DNA of 64,000 nucleotides, from assembly GCA_014873095.1 (NCBI GenBank), contig CP050848.1, positions 4,895,850 to 4,959,849 of the forward strand, in the 5' to 3' direction. Positions 1-8,438 of the stretch are shown one piece after another. The DNA comes from Planctomycetales bacterium ZRK34. GTDB lineage: Bacteria; Planctomycetota; Phycisphaerae; Phycisphaerales; Zrk34. The notes under the pieces are model-generated. The model did not search any database, had not been told where the DNA came from, and saw only the letters and a program-made list of their open reading frames with translations. How positions within the stretch are numbered: position 1 is the stretch's first letter; the number at the start of each line of letters is the position of its first letter. Position numbers and translations under genes: made by a program.

Positions 1-1052
1 GGGTCGTACTTGTGGCTGTGACATTTGGCGCAGCCGACGGTCAGGCCCATCCAGACCAGGCCGGTCGTGTCGATGCGGTCCATGACGGCGGCGGTGCGGA
101 ACTCTTCATCGTCGGTGCCGCCTTCGGTGTTGGTCATCGTGTTGCGATGAAAGGCGGTGGCGAGCAGTTGATCAGAGGTGGGGTTCGGCAGCAGGTCGCC
201 GGCGAGTTGGTCGATCGTGAATTGGTCGAAGGGCATGTCGCTGTTGCAGGCTTTGATCAGCCAGTCGCGGTAACGCCAGATGCCCGGTCGGCGGTTGTCT
301 TTTTCGTAACCCTGTGTGTCGGCGTAGCGCGCCAGGTCGAGCCACACGCGCGCCCAGCGCTCGCCGTAGGCCGGTGAAGCCAGCAGGCGATCGACGACGC
401 GCTCGAACGCCCCGGGCGATTGGTCGTTGACGAAGTCATCGACTTGCTTCGGCGTCGGCGGCAGCCCGGTCAGATCGAGGCTCACCCGGCGAATCAATGT
501 GTAGCGATCGGCGCGCGGCGAAAGCGACAGCCCCTGCGATTCGAGTTTCGCCAGCACGAAGCGATCGATCGGGCTGCGCACCTGCTCGGCGTGTTGCACC
601 GGCGGCAGGTCGGGTTTCTTCGGGGGATTGAACGACCAGTGGCGCGGCAGATCGTCGTAGGTCGGATCGACGCCGTCGGGCCAGTCGGCGCCCTGAGCGA
701 TCCACCGTTTGATGAGGTCGATCGACTGCGGCGAAAGCGGCTTGCCTTCCGCGGCCGGGGGCATGCGCTTTTCACCTTCACCGGTGATCATCTTCACCAT
801 GACCCCGGCGTCGGCCTCGCCCGGCACGATCGGCACATGCCCCGAGTCCGCCGCCACGAATGGGCTGGCTTTGCGGTCCCACCGGATGCCGCCTTCCTGC
901 TTGCGCGGCCCGTGACACTTGACGCAATGCTCAGTCAGAATCGGCTGAATGTCCCGTACAAAATCGACACGCTGGCCGGGCGCATCCGCCGCGCCGGCGA
1001 ACGATCCCGCCATGCCAATCCACAACGCTGCCGTGAATGCGTGTCTGATCAT
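1..1052 (-). CDS. Planctomycete cytochrome c (PSCyt1) / DUF1549 protein, partial (C-terminus outside window)
   Basis: Secreted haem protein of the PSD1 type, open through the left edge, so only about the first 350 residues are present. An N-terminal hydrophobic stretch (residues 5-22) looks like a signal peptide. A first haem motif CVKCH lies at residues 43-47, followed by the usual 'MPP' and 'RWIAQGADWPDG' elements of PSCyt1. A DUF1549 region follows ('RRVSLDLTGLPPTP', 'RYADTQGYEKDN'), and a second CAKCH motif with 'SHKYDP' sits at the window edge. The family normally continues into DUF1553. Its function is unproven; these proteins are abundant in planctomycetes and are thought to be periplasmic and linked to degradation of complex substrates. 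The ATG start is preceded by no strong ribosome site. Confidence 0.88.
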   Translation of the reverse strand, partial: MIRHAFTAALWIGMAGSFAGAADAPGQRVDFVRDIQPILTEHCVKCHGPRKQEGGIRWDRKASPFVAADSGHVPIVPGEADAGVMVKMITGEGEKRMPPAAEGKPLSPQSIDLIKRWIAQGADWPDGVDPTYDDLPRHWSFNPPKKPDLPPVQHAEQVRSPIDRFVLAKLESQGLSLSPRADRYTLIRRVSLDLTGLPPTPKQVDDFVNDQSPGAFERVVDRLLASPAYGERWARVWLDLARYADTQGYEKDNRRPGIWRYRDWLIKACNSDMPFDQFTIDQLAGDLLPNPTSDQLLATAFHRNTMTNTEGGTDDEEFRTAAVMDRIDTTGLVWMGLTVGCAKCHSHKYD

Positions 1053-1404
1053 GAGCTGTCGTAAGACCCCGAATTGACCCGTTAAGCCTCCGGGTGCTGT
1101 GCCATTGATAAACGTGTTTGACGGTCAACTGGCGACGAGATTCGCGGAATTCGCAGATCAGTATATACGAGAAGCCCCCACAGGTGAAGTGTTTTCAGGG
1201 CGCTCCGCGGGGCGGGTATCAACTCAAAAAAGCTTGGAATATTCAGCAGGCATGGTTATACTGGCGGGCGAAAGAGGCTACGGCGACTCACGTCAGACAT
1301 GATTCAAATGAGCGATCACAGACGGAAGTGGTATGTCTGTAGATACCGTTGACCAAGTCGCCTGCTGGTTTGAGAACGACGCACCTATTGGAGATTAGAG
1401 CGCT
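1053..1404. other. Gene-free divergent intergenic region
   Basis: 352 bases between two divergently transcribed genes with no convincing frame. It holds a possible sigma-70-type promoter for the rightward gene (listed separately). No palindrome, repeat or RNA gene was recognised in the rest. Confidence 0.5.
1234..1261 (+). promoter_or_regulatory. Possible sigma-70-like promoter for the autotransporter-like gene
   Basis: TTGGAA (1234-1239), 16 bases, then TTATAC (1256-1261). This is a reasonable -35/-10 pair about 145 bases upstream of the ATG at 1405. It is a pattern match only. Confidence 0.3.
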
Positions 1405-2664
1405 ATGAGGATGAACAAGATTATTGTTGCGGCCGCCGTTTGCCTGTCATGTTCCATCGCATCGGCAGCGACCTATACGTGGGACGGCGGCGATGGGTCC
1501 AGCCAGGCCTGGTCGACCGACTCCAACTGGGCGGGTGATGTCGGCCCCGTCAGCGCGTCCGACACGCGCCTGCTCTTCGACGGCGCGAGCAACACGGGCA
1601 CCACCGCCAACAAGCTGACCAATGACGTCGCCGATCCGTTCCTGCTGAACATCCTCGAATTCTCCAATTCCAACAATGTCGCCTTCGTGCTCGGCGGCAG
1701 CCAACTTCAGTTCGTCAACGACGGCTCGACCAGCCCGCTGATCAAAAGCACCCGTCAACCGCAGCAGACCATCTACAACCCCATCGAAGTCGGCGCCGGC
1801 GTCACCCTGAAACTGCAGAACACGACCTACTACATCGACTTCCAGGGGCCGATCAGCGGCGACGGCGCCTTGCTGGTCGACAGCAACTTCGGCTCCGGCG
1901 AATTCTTCATGCAGACCGCCAACACCTTCACCGGCGGCACCACCTACGTCAGCACCACCTCCAACCCGAGCTGGCGCAACCTCGACATCCGTCATGACCA
2001 GGGCCTGGGCGCCGGTGATCTGAATGTCCAGGGCGGCAACATCAACCCCTACAATGCCTCCACCAACACCCGCCCCGGCGGCGTTCGCTTCTCGGGATCA
2101 AACCGAACCGTCAGCAACGACATCAACCTGCTGGCCGACTCGCCCCTGTATGCGGGCAATGAGAATGGCGACACCCCCACCAGCGACAATGTCACGCTCT
2201 CGGGCGCCCTCGACCTGGACACGTACACGGCGGTGCTACGCGGCCGCGGCACAGGCACGTACTCCGGGCTCATCGACGGTTCGGCTGGCGGCGGCATCAA
2301 GAAACTCGGCATCAGCAGCACCTGGAATCTCACCGGCACAATGCTTTTCGATATCGACGGCGCGACCTCCAGCCTCATCGAACTCGACGAGGGCACGCTG
2401 GACATCTCCGGGCTGACGATCGATTTCGCCGGGGCGCTGGCCACGCTCGAGCAGTACGTGCTGGTCGATTACGCCACCGGCGGCACGCTCGTCAAAGGCT
2501 CTTTCAATCCCTTCGGCTCGGTGGCGAACAAGCCCGGTGGCTACGCGGTCTTTGACGATGTGGTCAACAGCCAGATACTGCTCATTGCGGTTCCGACGCC
2601 GGGCGCCGGCGCGATGGGCATCGTGTTGATGCTGGGAACCGCGGCCTGCCGCCGTCGGCGATAA
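1405..2664 (+). CDS. Secreted autotransporter-associated-repeat-like protein with C-terminal sorting tail
   Basis: 419-residue exported protein. It has an N-terminal signal peptide (about 1-22, ending 'IASAATYTWDGG'). The 'YTWDGG...W..D.NW' opening and the Gly/Asn/Ser/Thr-rich beta-strand composition resemble autotransporter-associated beta-strand repeat proteins. The C-terminus is a sorting-type tail: 'VPTPGAGAMG', a hydrophobic helix and an Arg cluster (CRRRR). This is a PEP-CTERM-like signal and closely matches the tail of the lectin protein ending at 36684. Role inferred: a surface or extracellular structural protein. A GGAG about 11 bases upstream supports the ATG at 1405; the ATG at 1411 is an alternative. 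A strong terminator follows. Confidence 0.75.
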   Translation: MRMNKIIVAAAVCLSCSIASAATYTWDGGDGSSQAWSTDSNWAGDVGPVSASDTRLLFDGASNTGTTANKLTNDVADPFLLNILEFSNSNNVAFVLGGSQLQFVNDGSTSPLIKSTRQPQQTIYNPIEVGAGVTLKLQNTTYYIDFQGPISGDGALLVDSNFGSGEFFMQTANTFTGGTTYVSTTSNPSWRNLDIRHDQGLGAGDLNVQGGNINPYNASTNTRPGGVRFSGSNRTVSNDINLLADSPLYAGNENGDTPTSDNVTLSGALDLDTYTAVLRGRGTGTYSGLIDGSAGGGIKKLGISSTWNLTGTMLFDIDGATSSLIELDEGTLDISGLTIDFAGALATLEQYVLVDYATGGTLVKGSFNPFGSVANKPGGYAVFDDVVNSQILLIAVPTPGAGAMGIVLMLGTAACRRRR

Positions 2665-2696
2665 CACCCGCCATACATCATCAGGCAACCGCCAGG

Positions 2697-2728
2697 CGGG
2701 GTGAATTCGTTCACCCCGTCTTTATTTT
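2697..2728 (+). terminator. Rho-independent terminator after the autotransporter-like gene
   Basis: CGGGGTGAA / TTCACCCCG stem (9 bp) closed by a UUCG tetraloop and followed by TCTTTATTTT. The T-rich tract is on the + side only, so it terminates the rightward gene. Confidence 0.9.
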
Positions 2729-3771
2729 GATTTGTCTTCGAGCGTCACGTCGTCGGGCCATTCGGCGCCTTCGGCGATCCATCGTTTGATCAGTTCGATC
2801 TGTACGGTCGGCAGGGGGCCGCCCTCATCTTCGGGTGGCATCAGGTCGTCGGTGTCGTCGGTGCTGATGCGGTAATACAGTTCGCTGACGTCGGGCTTGC
2901 CGGGCACGATCTCATCGGGGTGCATATCGCCGGTGGAGAAGGCGACTTTCTTGTTTTGCAGTTCGAGGTTGGCCTTGGCCTTGTCCGGGCCGTGGCAAAC
3001 GATGCAGTGGGCTTCGAGAATTGGCTTGACGTGCTTGGCGAAGTCGACCTTCTCGCCGGGCTTGGGCGGCGGGGTGGTCACGATCGGGGTGACGACGGAA
3101 GTGTCGTCGTCGATGTTGAACAGCTTGGCGAAGGCCTTGTTGTAGAAGTCTTCACCGTAGACGAGCAGGCCGCCTTGGTGGCCGACGAGCCCGACGAGGA
3201 TCGCGCTGATGATCACGCCCATGTGCCACTTCTCGGCACGGTCGTTGGCATTCTCGGATGACTCGCCGTTGTAGCGGCGGCGGGAGACCGTGGCGGTGAT
3301 CGCCACGATCAGTGAGAACACCGTGACCGTCACACCGAGCCAGCGGTGCCAGAACACATCCGCGTGCGGCCCGGCCCACATGTCGCCATACGCCCGCTGG
3401 GGGGCGAACGACCAGCCCATCAGCGTCGCACCGATCGCCGCCAGCGCCCCGGCCCAGAGCGTGTAAAACGCCACGTCCGGCGAGATGCCCTTGAACTTCC
3501 ACCGCAACGCGATGAACACCGCGGAGATCGTCAACAGTGCGATCGGAAAGTGAATAAATGCCGGGTGAAGCACGCCGAAAAAGCGCCACAGCCGCTCGGG
3601 AAAACTCCGCTGCGGTTTAGCCTTGGCGGTCGATTCAGCGGCCACGTCGGATGCGGCTTCCGCGGGGGTTGCGGTTGCGGCGTCGGTTGAAACAGCGGGC
3701 TCGTCAGCCGCCCAGGCGGTCGAGCCGAGGCTGCCGAACAGCACGATCACAAGCAGAAAAATCCGGGTCAT
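2722..3771 (-). CDS. DUF2231-type membrane protein with C-terminal planctomycete cytochrome c
   Basis: 349-residue membrane haem protein. The start at 3771 opens a signal peptide 'MTRIFLLVIVLFGSLG'; a longer frame from 3843 would add 24 unlikely residues. Residues 25-60 are Ala/Thr/Glu-rich. About four membrane helices follow ('FFGVLHPAFIHFPIALL', 'YTLWAGALAAIGATLMGW', 'WLGVTVTVFSLIVAI', 'GVIISAILVGLVGHQGGLL'), the layout of DUF2231 domains. The last ~100 residues form a single-haem PSCyt1-like domain with CIVCH and 'LMPPEDEGG'. A role in periplasmic electron transfer is inferred. Its 3' end overlaps the T-tract of the facing terminator. Confidence 0.85.
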   Translation of the reverse strand: MTRIFLLVIVLFGSLGSTAWAADEPAVSTDAATATPAEAASDVAAESTAKAKPQRSFPERLWRFFGVLHPAFIHFPIALLTISAVFIALRWKFKGISPDVAFYTLWAGALAAIGATLMGWSFAPQRAYGDMWAGPHADVFWHRWLGVTVTVFSLIVAITATVSRRRYNGESSENANDRAEKWHMGVIISAILVGLVGHQGGLLVYGEDFYNKAFAKLFNIDDDTSVVTPIVTTPPPKPGEKVDFAKHVKPILEAHCIVCHGPDKAKANLELQNKKVAFSTGDMHPDEIVPGKPDVSELYYRISTDDTDDLMPPEDEGGPLPTVQIELIKRWIAEGAEWPDDVTLEDKSK

Positions 3772-3858
3772 GGCGACGATCACGGGGTTTCTCACGTGGG
3801 GCACGGGGAATGGTCTGTATTGCTGCGAACAGATAATAGCCATCGGGATGACGCGGGT

Positions 3859-4617
3859 TTACTCGACGCTATTGCCTCCGTTGACCGAGATTTTCTGCCC
3901 GGTGATAAAGCGTGCAGCGTCAGAGGCGAGGAAGGCGACGGTCTCGCCGATGTCGCGCGGCTCGCCCATGTGGCCCATCGGCACACGCTGGGCGTAGAAC
4001 TCTTTGGCGTCGGCGGGATCGTCGGCGTGACGCTCGGTGGGTATCCAACCGGGAGCGACCAGGTTGACCGTGATCTGCCACGGAGCCAGCTCACGCGACC
4101 ACGAACGGCAGAGCCCGAGCTGGGCGCCCTTCGCGCTGACGTAGTTGGAAAACTCCGGCACGGCCATCTCGAAAACTTCCGAGCCGATGTGAATGATCCG
4201 CCCGGCGTGCTTGTGCTTCATCGGACCGATGACCGCCTGCGTGAGCATCATCGGACTGCGCACGAAGTAGGTGAACTGCTGGAGATAGTCGTCCCAGGTG
4301 ATGTCTTCGATTTTGATGAAGGGTTGGGGGCCGGTCGCGTTGAGCACAAGGATGTCGATATCGCCGAAGGCGGCCGTGACCTCGTCGATGAGTATGTCGA
4401 CGCCCTCGGGGGTGAACACGTCGGCCTGAAATGGCTGCGCCTGTCCGCCGGCCTGGTTGATCTGATCGCAGACGGCCTGGGCCTTGTCGACAGAGCCGAA
4501 GTAGTTGACCGCGACTTTGGCGCCGCGCTGTCCGAGCGCCAGCGCGATGGCGGCGCCGAGGCCGCGTGATGCGCCGGTCACCAGGGCGACTTGACCAGTC
4601 AGATCGGTGGCGAGCAT
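3859..4617 (-). CDS. SDR-family NAD(P)-dependent oxidoreductase (FabG-like)
   Basis: 252-residue classical short-chain dehydrogenase of normal length. The cofactor motif TGASRGLG lies near residues 13-20, 'LVLNATG' (variant of NNAG) around 90, the catalytic Ser in 'IHIGSEVFE', and YVSAK supplies Tyr/Lys. The C-terminus 'ITGQKISVNGGNSVE' is typical. The start at 4617 is chosen for its AGGGG ribosome site; an ATG 17 codons upstream lacks one. The substrate cannot be read from the sequence. 3-oxoacyl-ACP reductase-like enzymes are the nearest family, but this gene is not in a fatty-acid operon. Confidence 0.88.
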   Translation of the reverse strand: MLATDLTGQVALVTGASRGLGAAIALALGQRGAKVAVNYFGSVDKAQAVCDQINQAGGQAQPFQADVFTPEGVDILIDEVTAAFGDIDILVLNATGPQPFIKIEDITWDDYLQQFTYFVRSPMMLTQAVIGPMKHKHAGRIIHIGSEVFEMAVPEFSNYVSAKGAQLGLCRSWSRELAPWQITVNLVAPGWIPTERHADDPADAKEFYAQRVPMGHMGEPRDIGETVAFLASDAARFITGQKISVNGGNSVE

Positions 4618-4698
4618 GTGAGCCCCTTTTGTGATGGCTGCGAACGAAAGCGGGACAGAGGTTACCACAAAGGCGGGGCGTGAAAAACGTCGGCGCGT

Positions 4699-4724
4699 AA
4701 AAAAGCCCCGCCGTGGGGCGGGGC
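4699..4724 (-). terminator. Rho-independent terminator of the xer gene
   Basis: Read leftwards: GCCCCGCC, CCAC loop, GGCGGGGC, then TTTTTT. It lies just past the stop codon of the recombinase gene. Confidence 0.9.
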
Positions 4725-4760
4725 CTTGAACTGAATCTGGAACCCGGCGAAGGAGCGATG

Positions 4761-5720
4761 TCAGACAGCGCGGGGGTGGGCCTGTTCGTAGGCGTTGCGC
4801 ATGCGCTGCGTGGTCAGGTGGGTGTAAATCTGCGTGGTGGAAAGCGACTGGTGGCCCAGAAGTTCCTGCACGCTGCGGAGGTCAGCGCCGTTGTCCAGCA
4901 GGTGCGTCGCGAAGGAGTGACGCAGCGTGTGCGGGCTGATCGAGGGATCAAGGCCGACCTGCTCGAGATACTTGTCGAGCTTGCGGCGGACCGAGCGGCT
5001 GGACAGGCGTCCGCCGGTCTTGTTCACGAACAGCGGCACGGTGTCGCCGGCGTGCATGGCTTCAGCGACGTGCGCAAAGCGGGTGTCACGACCGAGGATT
5101 TCGAGATAGCGGGTGATCGCGGCGTGGGCGTGGGTGCCCAGCGGGACGATGCGCTCTTTCTTGCCCTTGCCACGGATGACCAGGGCCTCGCCGATCTCGT
5201 CGAGATGCTGGCGGTTCAGGTCGACCAGTTCGCTGACACGGACGCCGGTCGAGTAGAGCGTTTCGAGGATCGCGCGGTCGCGGGCGCCGAGGGTGGCCCC
5301 ATCGTCGGGAGCGCCCAGGAGCTGCTCGACCTGCTCGACGGTCATCGCCTTGGGCAGGCGCTTGGCCTGCTTGGGGGTGCGGATCATGAGCATGGGATTG
5401 GCCGGAACCATGCCGCGCCGGTGCAGAAACTTGTAGAAGCTGCGGAGCGTGGCGATCTTCCGGGCCATGGTGGCGGCGGAGTATTCGTACTCATCCAGGT
5501 GAGTCAGGAAGCGGCGGACCGACAGGGCATCGGCGCTGATGATGGCGTGACCGATGCCGGTGGACGCGCCGTCGCCGTTGTCCGAGGCGGATTCATTCTC
5601 ACCGGCCAGGAACTGCGCATACTGACGCAGGTCGGCGCCGTAGCACCGTGCGGTAAACGGGGAGAAGTGGCGTTCGAGCTGAAGGTATTCTAGAAACTGC
5701 GTAATCAGCGGCACGTTCAT
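4761..5720 (-). CDS. xerD: Tyrosine recombinase XerC/XerD
   Basis: 319-residue site-specific recombinase. The N-terminal SAM-like core-binding domain (residues 1-105, 'FLEYLQLERHFSPFTARCY') is followed by the catalytic domain with Arg in 'STGVRVSELVDLN', Lys in 'RGKGKKERIVPL', HTLRH, GHQSLSTTQIYTH (His, then nucleophile Tyr). All six catalytic positions appear present, and length and order match XerC/XerD, which resolve chromosome dimers at dif. The start at 5720 has GGAG seven bases upstream; an upstream ATG at 5798 would add 26 residues. XerC versus XerD cannot be settled without a tree. An internal insert ('ENESASDNGDGASTGIG', about residues 40-56) lengthens the N-domain. Confidence 0.9.
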   Translation of the reverse strand: MNVPLITQFLEYLQLERHFSPFTARCYGADLRQYAQFLAGENESASDNGDGASTGIGHAIISADALSVRRFLTHLDEYEYSAATMARKIATLRSFYKFLHRRGMVPANPMLMIRTPKQAKRLPKAMTVEQVEQLLGAPDDGATLGARDRAILETLYSTGVRVSELVDLNRQHLDEIGEALVIRGKGKKERIVPLGTHAHAAITRYLEILGRDTRFAHVAEAMHAGDTVPLFVNKTGGRLSSRSVRRKLDKYLEQVGLDPSISPHTLRHSFATHLLDNGADLRSVQELLGHQSLSTTQIYTHLTTQRMRNAYEQAHPRAV

Positions 5721-5831
5721 GGCGTCACTCCGGGGGCATGAGGGGTTGAGATCGTAGCTGTCAGCGATGTCAGCTTTCAGCTTCAGGCTGTCGCACACGC
5801 GGCGGACAACCGGAAGCTGAGCGCTGCAGCG

Positions 5832-6086
5832 CTAGCCGGGCATCATGTCCTTCAATTGCTGGTGCATCTGGCTGCCCATCTGGTGCGAGAGCACTGCCGC
5901 GTCGAACCAGTCGAAATCACACGACGGGTCGCGGGCGGTATCGGCCAGCCAACGCAATACCGACGCCTCCTCACCGGGGCGGTAACGGAAAACCCAACGC
6001 TGATGCTTTTTCACGAGCACCAGTTCCGCCGGTTTTGAATTCGGCGAAGGGTCTTTGGCGTTGTGTGAATCGGAGTTCGATTGCAC
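5832..6086 (-). CDS. Small conserved-looking hypothetical protein
   Basis: 84 residues from a GTG start, not recognised. It is polar and charged at the N-terminus, then 'RWVFRYRPGEEASVLRWLADTA' and an amphipathic C-terminal helix rich in Met/Gln/His ('SHQMGSQMHQQLKDMM'). No signal peptide or membrane segment is seen. It lies between xerD and a lipoprotein gene on the same strand with ordinary codon use, which favours a real gene. Function unknown. Confidence 0.55.
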   Translation of the reverse strand: MQSNSDSHNAKDPSPNSKPAELVLVKKHQRWVFRYRPGEEASVLRWLADTARDPSCDFDWFDAAVLSHQMGSQMHQQLKDMMPG

Positions 6087-6133
6087 GGTGCATCTCTCGT
6101 CGCCAGCGGCGACGGTTCACCGTGCCGGGCGGG

Positions 6134-6904
6134 TTAATTCGGTCTGTCGGAGCCGGTGTTGGCGGACTCCGGTTTGACGCCGGCGTGCAGTCGCTCCCAT
6201 TCGGCTGCAAACAAGCGTCGCATCAGCTCGTGGCTGACGAATTCTGAGTAAAGGTCCATGTTGATCAGATAGCGGCGCCAACCCGCGGCCGAGTCGTCTG
6301 GGGCCCGTCCGCGGGCGTAGTTGGTCAGTCGCTGAAGCACGGCGCCGTTGGCGGCGTCGAAGTGCCCGCTGGCGGTGGCGATCGGCTGGCGATATGCCGT
6401 CAGCCCCGGCAGGGCGGGGTCAGTCCCGGCGAGCGTAAGCTGACGCGAGTCCAGGGCGGTGCCGCCGCCGGGCAACTGCCGGGCGTAAAGCTGCATGATC
6501 GCGCCGATCTTCGGCGGCTCGTAGGGATCCCATGCGGTGATCGTGCCCACGAGCAATCCGTCGACCTGCAACGCGCCCATCAGCTTCATGGCGGTGTCCA
6601 GACTGGTGACCGCCGTCATGTCCATCGCATCCATCGCCGCGATGACCCGGTTCACCGGCACGATCGTGATGCCCGGCGTCTGCTGAATCTGCTGGGTCAC
6701 ATGATCGGCAAAGCGGGCCGGATCGACGATGGAGGTGCCGGATTCATTTCGGAACGGCGCCACAGCCCAAAGCTTCGGGGCTGGGTACGGACTGGCGTAT
6801 TGCCTGGGTTGCTCGATCCGTTTCGGAAACAGATCGCATCCGCCCAGCGTCGTCACGACCAGGGTCCACACCGCGAGGCTCAACATGGCCTTTTTACTTG
6901 TCAT
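6134..6904 (-). CDS. CsgG/LpoB-like outer-membrane lipoprotein (tentative)
   Basis: 256 residues with a lipoprotein signal peptide and lipobox LGGC (Cys23). 'LWAVAPFRNESG' then 'FADHVTQQIQQTPGITIVPVNRVIAAM' and 'LQVDGLLVGTITAWDPYEPPKIGAIMQLY' follow the pattern of CsgG/LpoB/TolB-N-type alpha/beta domains: a named-target strand, a helix, then 'DG.LVGTI'. The C-terminal helix-rich part (about 170-240) is unassigned. It follows the TolB-like propeller gene on the same strand, so both may be co-transcribed, although an inverted repeat lies between them. Family assignment is from fold pattern only. Confidence 0.6.
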   Translation of the reverse strand: MTSKKAMLSLAVWTLVVTTLGGCDLFPKRIEQPRQYASPYPAPKLWAVAPFRNESGTSIVDPARFADHVTQQIQQTPGITIVPVNRVIAAMDAMDMTAVTSLDTAMKLMGALQVDGLLVGTITAWDPYEPPKIGAIMQLYARQLPGGGTALDSRQLTLAGTDPALPGLTAYRQPIATASGHFDAANGAVLQRLTNYARGRAPDDSAAGWRRYLINMDLYSEFVSHELMRRLFAAEWERLHAGVKPESANTGSDRPN

Positions 6905-6950
6905 GGCATCCTGCCAGTTACGCGAGCTCCGCTCGCTGTGTGAGTTCTGT

Positions 6951-7019
6951 GTTTAAGGTTCAAAGTTCAATGAGGGCGTGTTCCGCGACTCTTCAAACTT
7001 TGAACTTTGAACTTTAAAC
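6951..7019. repeat. Internally repetitive inverted repeat, 20-bp arms
   Basis: Arm 6951-6970 (GTTTAAGGTTCAAAGTTCAA) and arm 7000-7019 are reverse complements with one mismatch, around a 29-base centre. Each arm is built from the word TTCAAAG / CTTTGAA repeated. It lies between two lipoprotein genes and could fold as an RNA hairpin, but has no clear T-tract. It resembles in style the repeats at 17467-17942 and 51504-51589. Confidence 0.8.
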
Positions 7020-7021
7020 TC

Positions 7022-8209
7022 CTATTCAGTCGGCACCGAAGCGGTCGGGGCCGGCGTGTCTTTTTCCATGGTGCGTTCAACCATCAGGCCCGATGTCGGA
7101 CGCAGTGCCCAGATGTTTTCAAATCCGTTGCGGTTGGAGATGAAGAACACCCGGCCGTCGCGGCTCCAGATCGGCTGCGTGTTGGCATAGCGATCGTTGG
7201 TCAGCTTCACCCGGCCGGTGCCGTCGAGGTTGATCGCCCACAGGTCGGCGATGCGCGGACGCTCGTTGGGGTCTGACGGGGGATTGACCACGGTCGTGAA
7301 GGCCAGCCGCTTGCCGTCCGGGCTCCAGGCGGGGTTGATCACGGCCGCGTTGGTCGCCGCGGCGATCTCGGTCGGGCGAACGCCTTCACCGTTGGCATAG
7401 TCCACGGTCCACACGCTGAACGTCCGCGTGCCGCGGAAGCGGGCGCGCTGGAACGCGATCTTCTTGCCATCGGGGCTGAACACCGGGAACAGGCCGAACC
7501 CGATGAAGCGGCGTTTGGCCGGCTGATCGATGTCGACGACAACCATCTCCCACTGGCCGCTGTTTGAACCCAGCGCCGAGAAGACAAGCTGCGTGCCGTC
7601 GGGCGACCAGCTCGGGTGCAGTTCCTGGGCCGGGTCGTTGGTGACCTGGATGGGCTGCCCGCCTTCGAGGCGCTTGATGTAGATGTCCCAGTTGCCGGCC
7701 CGGTCCGAGGCGTAGGCGATCGACTTGCCGTCGGGGCTGAACTTCGGCATCACATCGCGGCCGGGATCAGCGGTGAACTGCGTGGTCGTCTGGCCGTCGA
7801 TGGTTTTGATGTACAGATCCGCGGTGGGGCGGTGACGTGTCGAGGCGAACACCAGGTACTGACCCGTGGGGTCGATGTCGGCGTCGAAGTCGCTGCCTTC
7901 GCGGGCGAAGGAGACCTGGCGGAGATTGTCCGAGGCGTCGGTCGGCGCGCCGGTGGTCTGACCGGGCAGGTCACCCCAGAGGCTGATGCGGCTGGCGGTG
8001 GGGCGGATGGTCGTCGGCGCGGTCGACGGATCGGTGCTCGGCGAGGGCGAGGCGAACTCGGGCTGCGCCGGGCCGGGGGCGGGCGCCTTGGCCACGGGCT
8101 GTGGCTCGGGGGCGCTGGCGGTCGTCATGGAATGGCTCTGGCAGCCGATAAGCCCGGCGGTGCACACCACCGCGAGCATGAGCGTGAATTTGTTGGCGAG
8201 TCGATCCAT
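7022..8209 (-). CDS. TolB-like WD40/PD40 beta-propeller lipoprotein
   Basis: 395-residue exported lipoprotein with lipobox LIGC (Cys23), a Pro/Ala/Ser-rich linker (28-85) and then about six PD40 propeller repeats: 'ADIDPTGQYLVFAST', 'PKFSPDGKSIAYASDRAGNWDIY', 'PSWSPDGTQLVFSA', 'PVFSPDGKKIAFQRA', 'PAWSPDGKRLAF', 'PIWSRDGRVFFISNRNG'. TolB of the Tol-Pal system has this propeller, but the TolB N-terminal domain is absent, so this is a TolB-like protein rather than TolB. Such propellers serve as periplasmic protein-interaction platforms. Its first 83 bases are duplicated at 9591-9673. Confidence 0.85.
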   Translation of the reverse strand: MDRLANKFTLMLAVVCTAGLIGCQSHSMTTASAPEPQPVAKAPAPGPAQPEFASPSPSTDPSTAPTTIRPTASRISLWGDLPGQTTGAPTDASDNLRQVSFAREGSDFDADIDPTGQYLVFASTRHRPTADLYIKTIDGQTTTQFTADPGRDVMPKFSPDGKSIAYASDRAGNWDIYIKRLEGGQPIQVTNDPAQELHPSWSPDGTQLVFSALGSNSGQWEMVVVDIDQPAKRRFIGFGLFPVFSPDGKKIAFQRARFRGTRTFSVWTVDYANGEGVRPTEIAAATNAAVINPAWSPDGKRLAFTTVVNPPSDPNERPRIADLWAINLDGTGRVKLTNDRYANTQPIWSRDGRVFFISNRNGFENIWALRPTSGLMVERTMEKDTPAPTASVPTE

Positions 8210-8380
8210 TTGTACCTCCGCGGTCAGCCTTCAAAGCGCCGCTGCCTCATTCCCTTTCGGCCAATCGGACGTTGGGACTGTCCGAAAAAAACGATGCAGA
8301 CACAGTATCCCCGTTATCGGACAGCTACAGGGGGGGGCTTTAGAAACCCCCTGAGAAGAACGGGCACAATTTTTCCAAAT

Positions 8381-8412
8381 AAAAAACGCCGTTCGCGCAG
8401 GGCGGACGGCGT
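8381..8412 (-). terminator. Terminator of ANTAR gene, copy 1
   Basis: Read leftwards: ACGCCGTCCGC, CCTGC loop, GCGAACGGCGT with one G-T wobble, then TTTTTT and ATTT. It is located 27 bases past the stop codon. Confidence 0.85.
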
Positions 8413-8438
8413 CGTGAATGAACTCATGTTGTAGCGGT

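Noticed and set aside
8328..8352. G-rich/C-rich hairpin between the ANTAR terminator and the TolB-like gene, considered as an ANTAR RNA target
   Set aside because: ANTAR targets are paired hairpins with a conserved hexaloop pattern; only one unsuitable hairpin is visible. Left as unproven.
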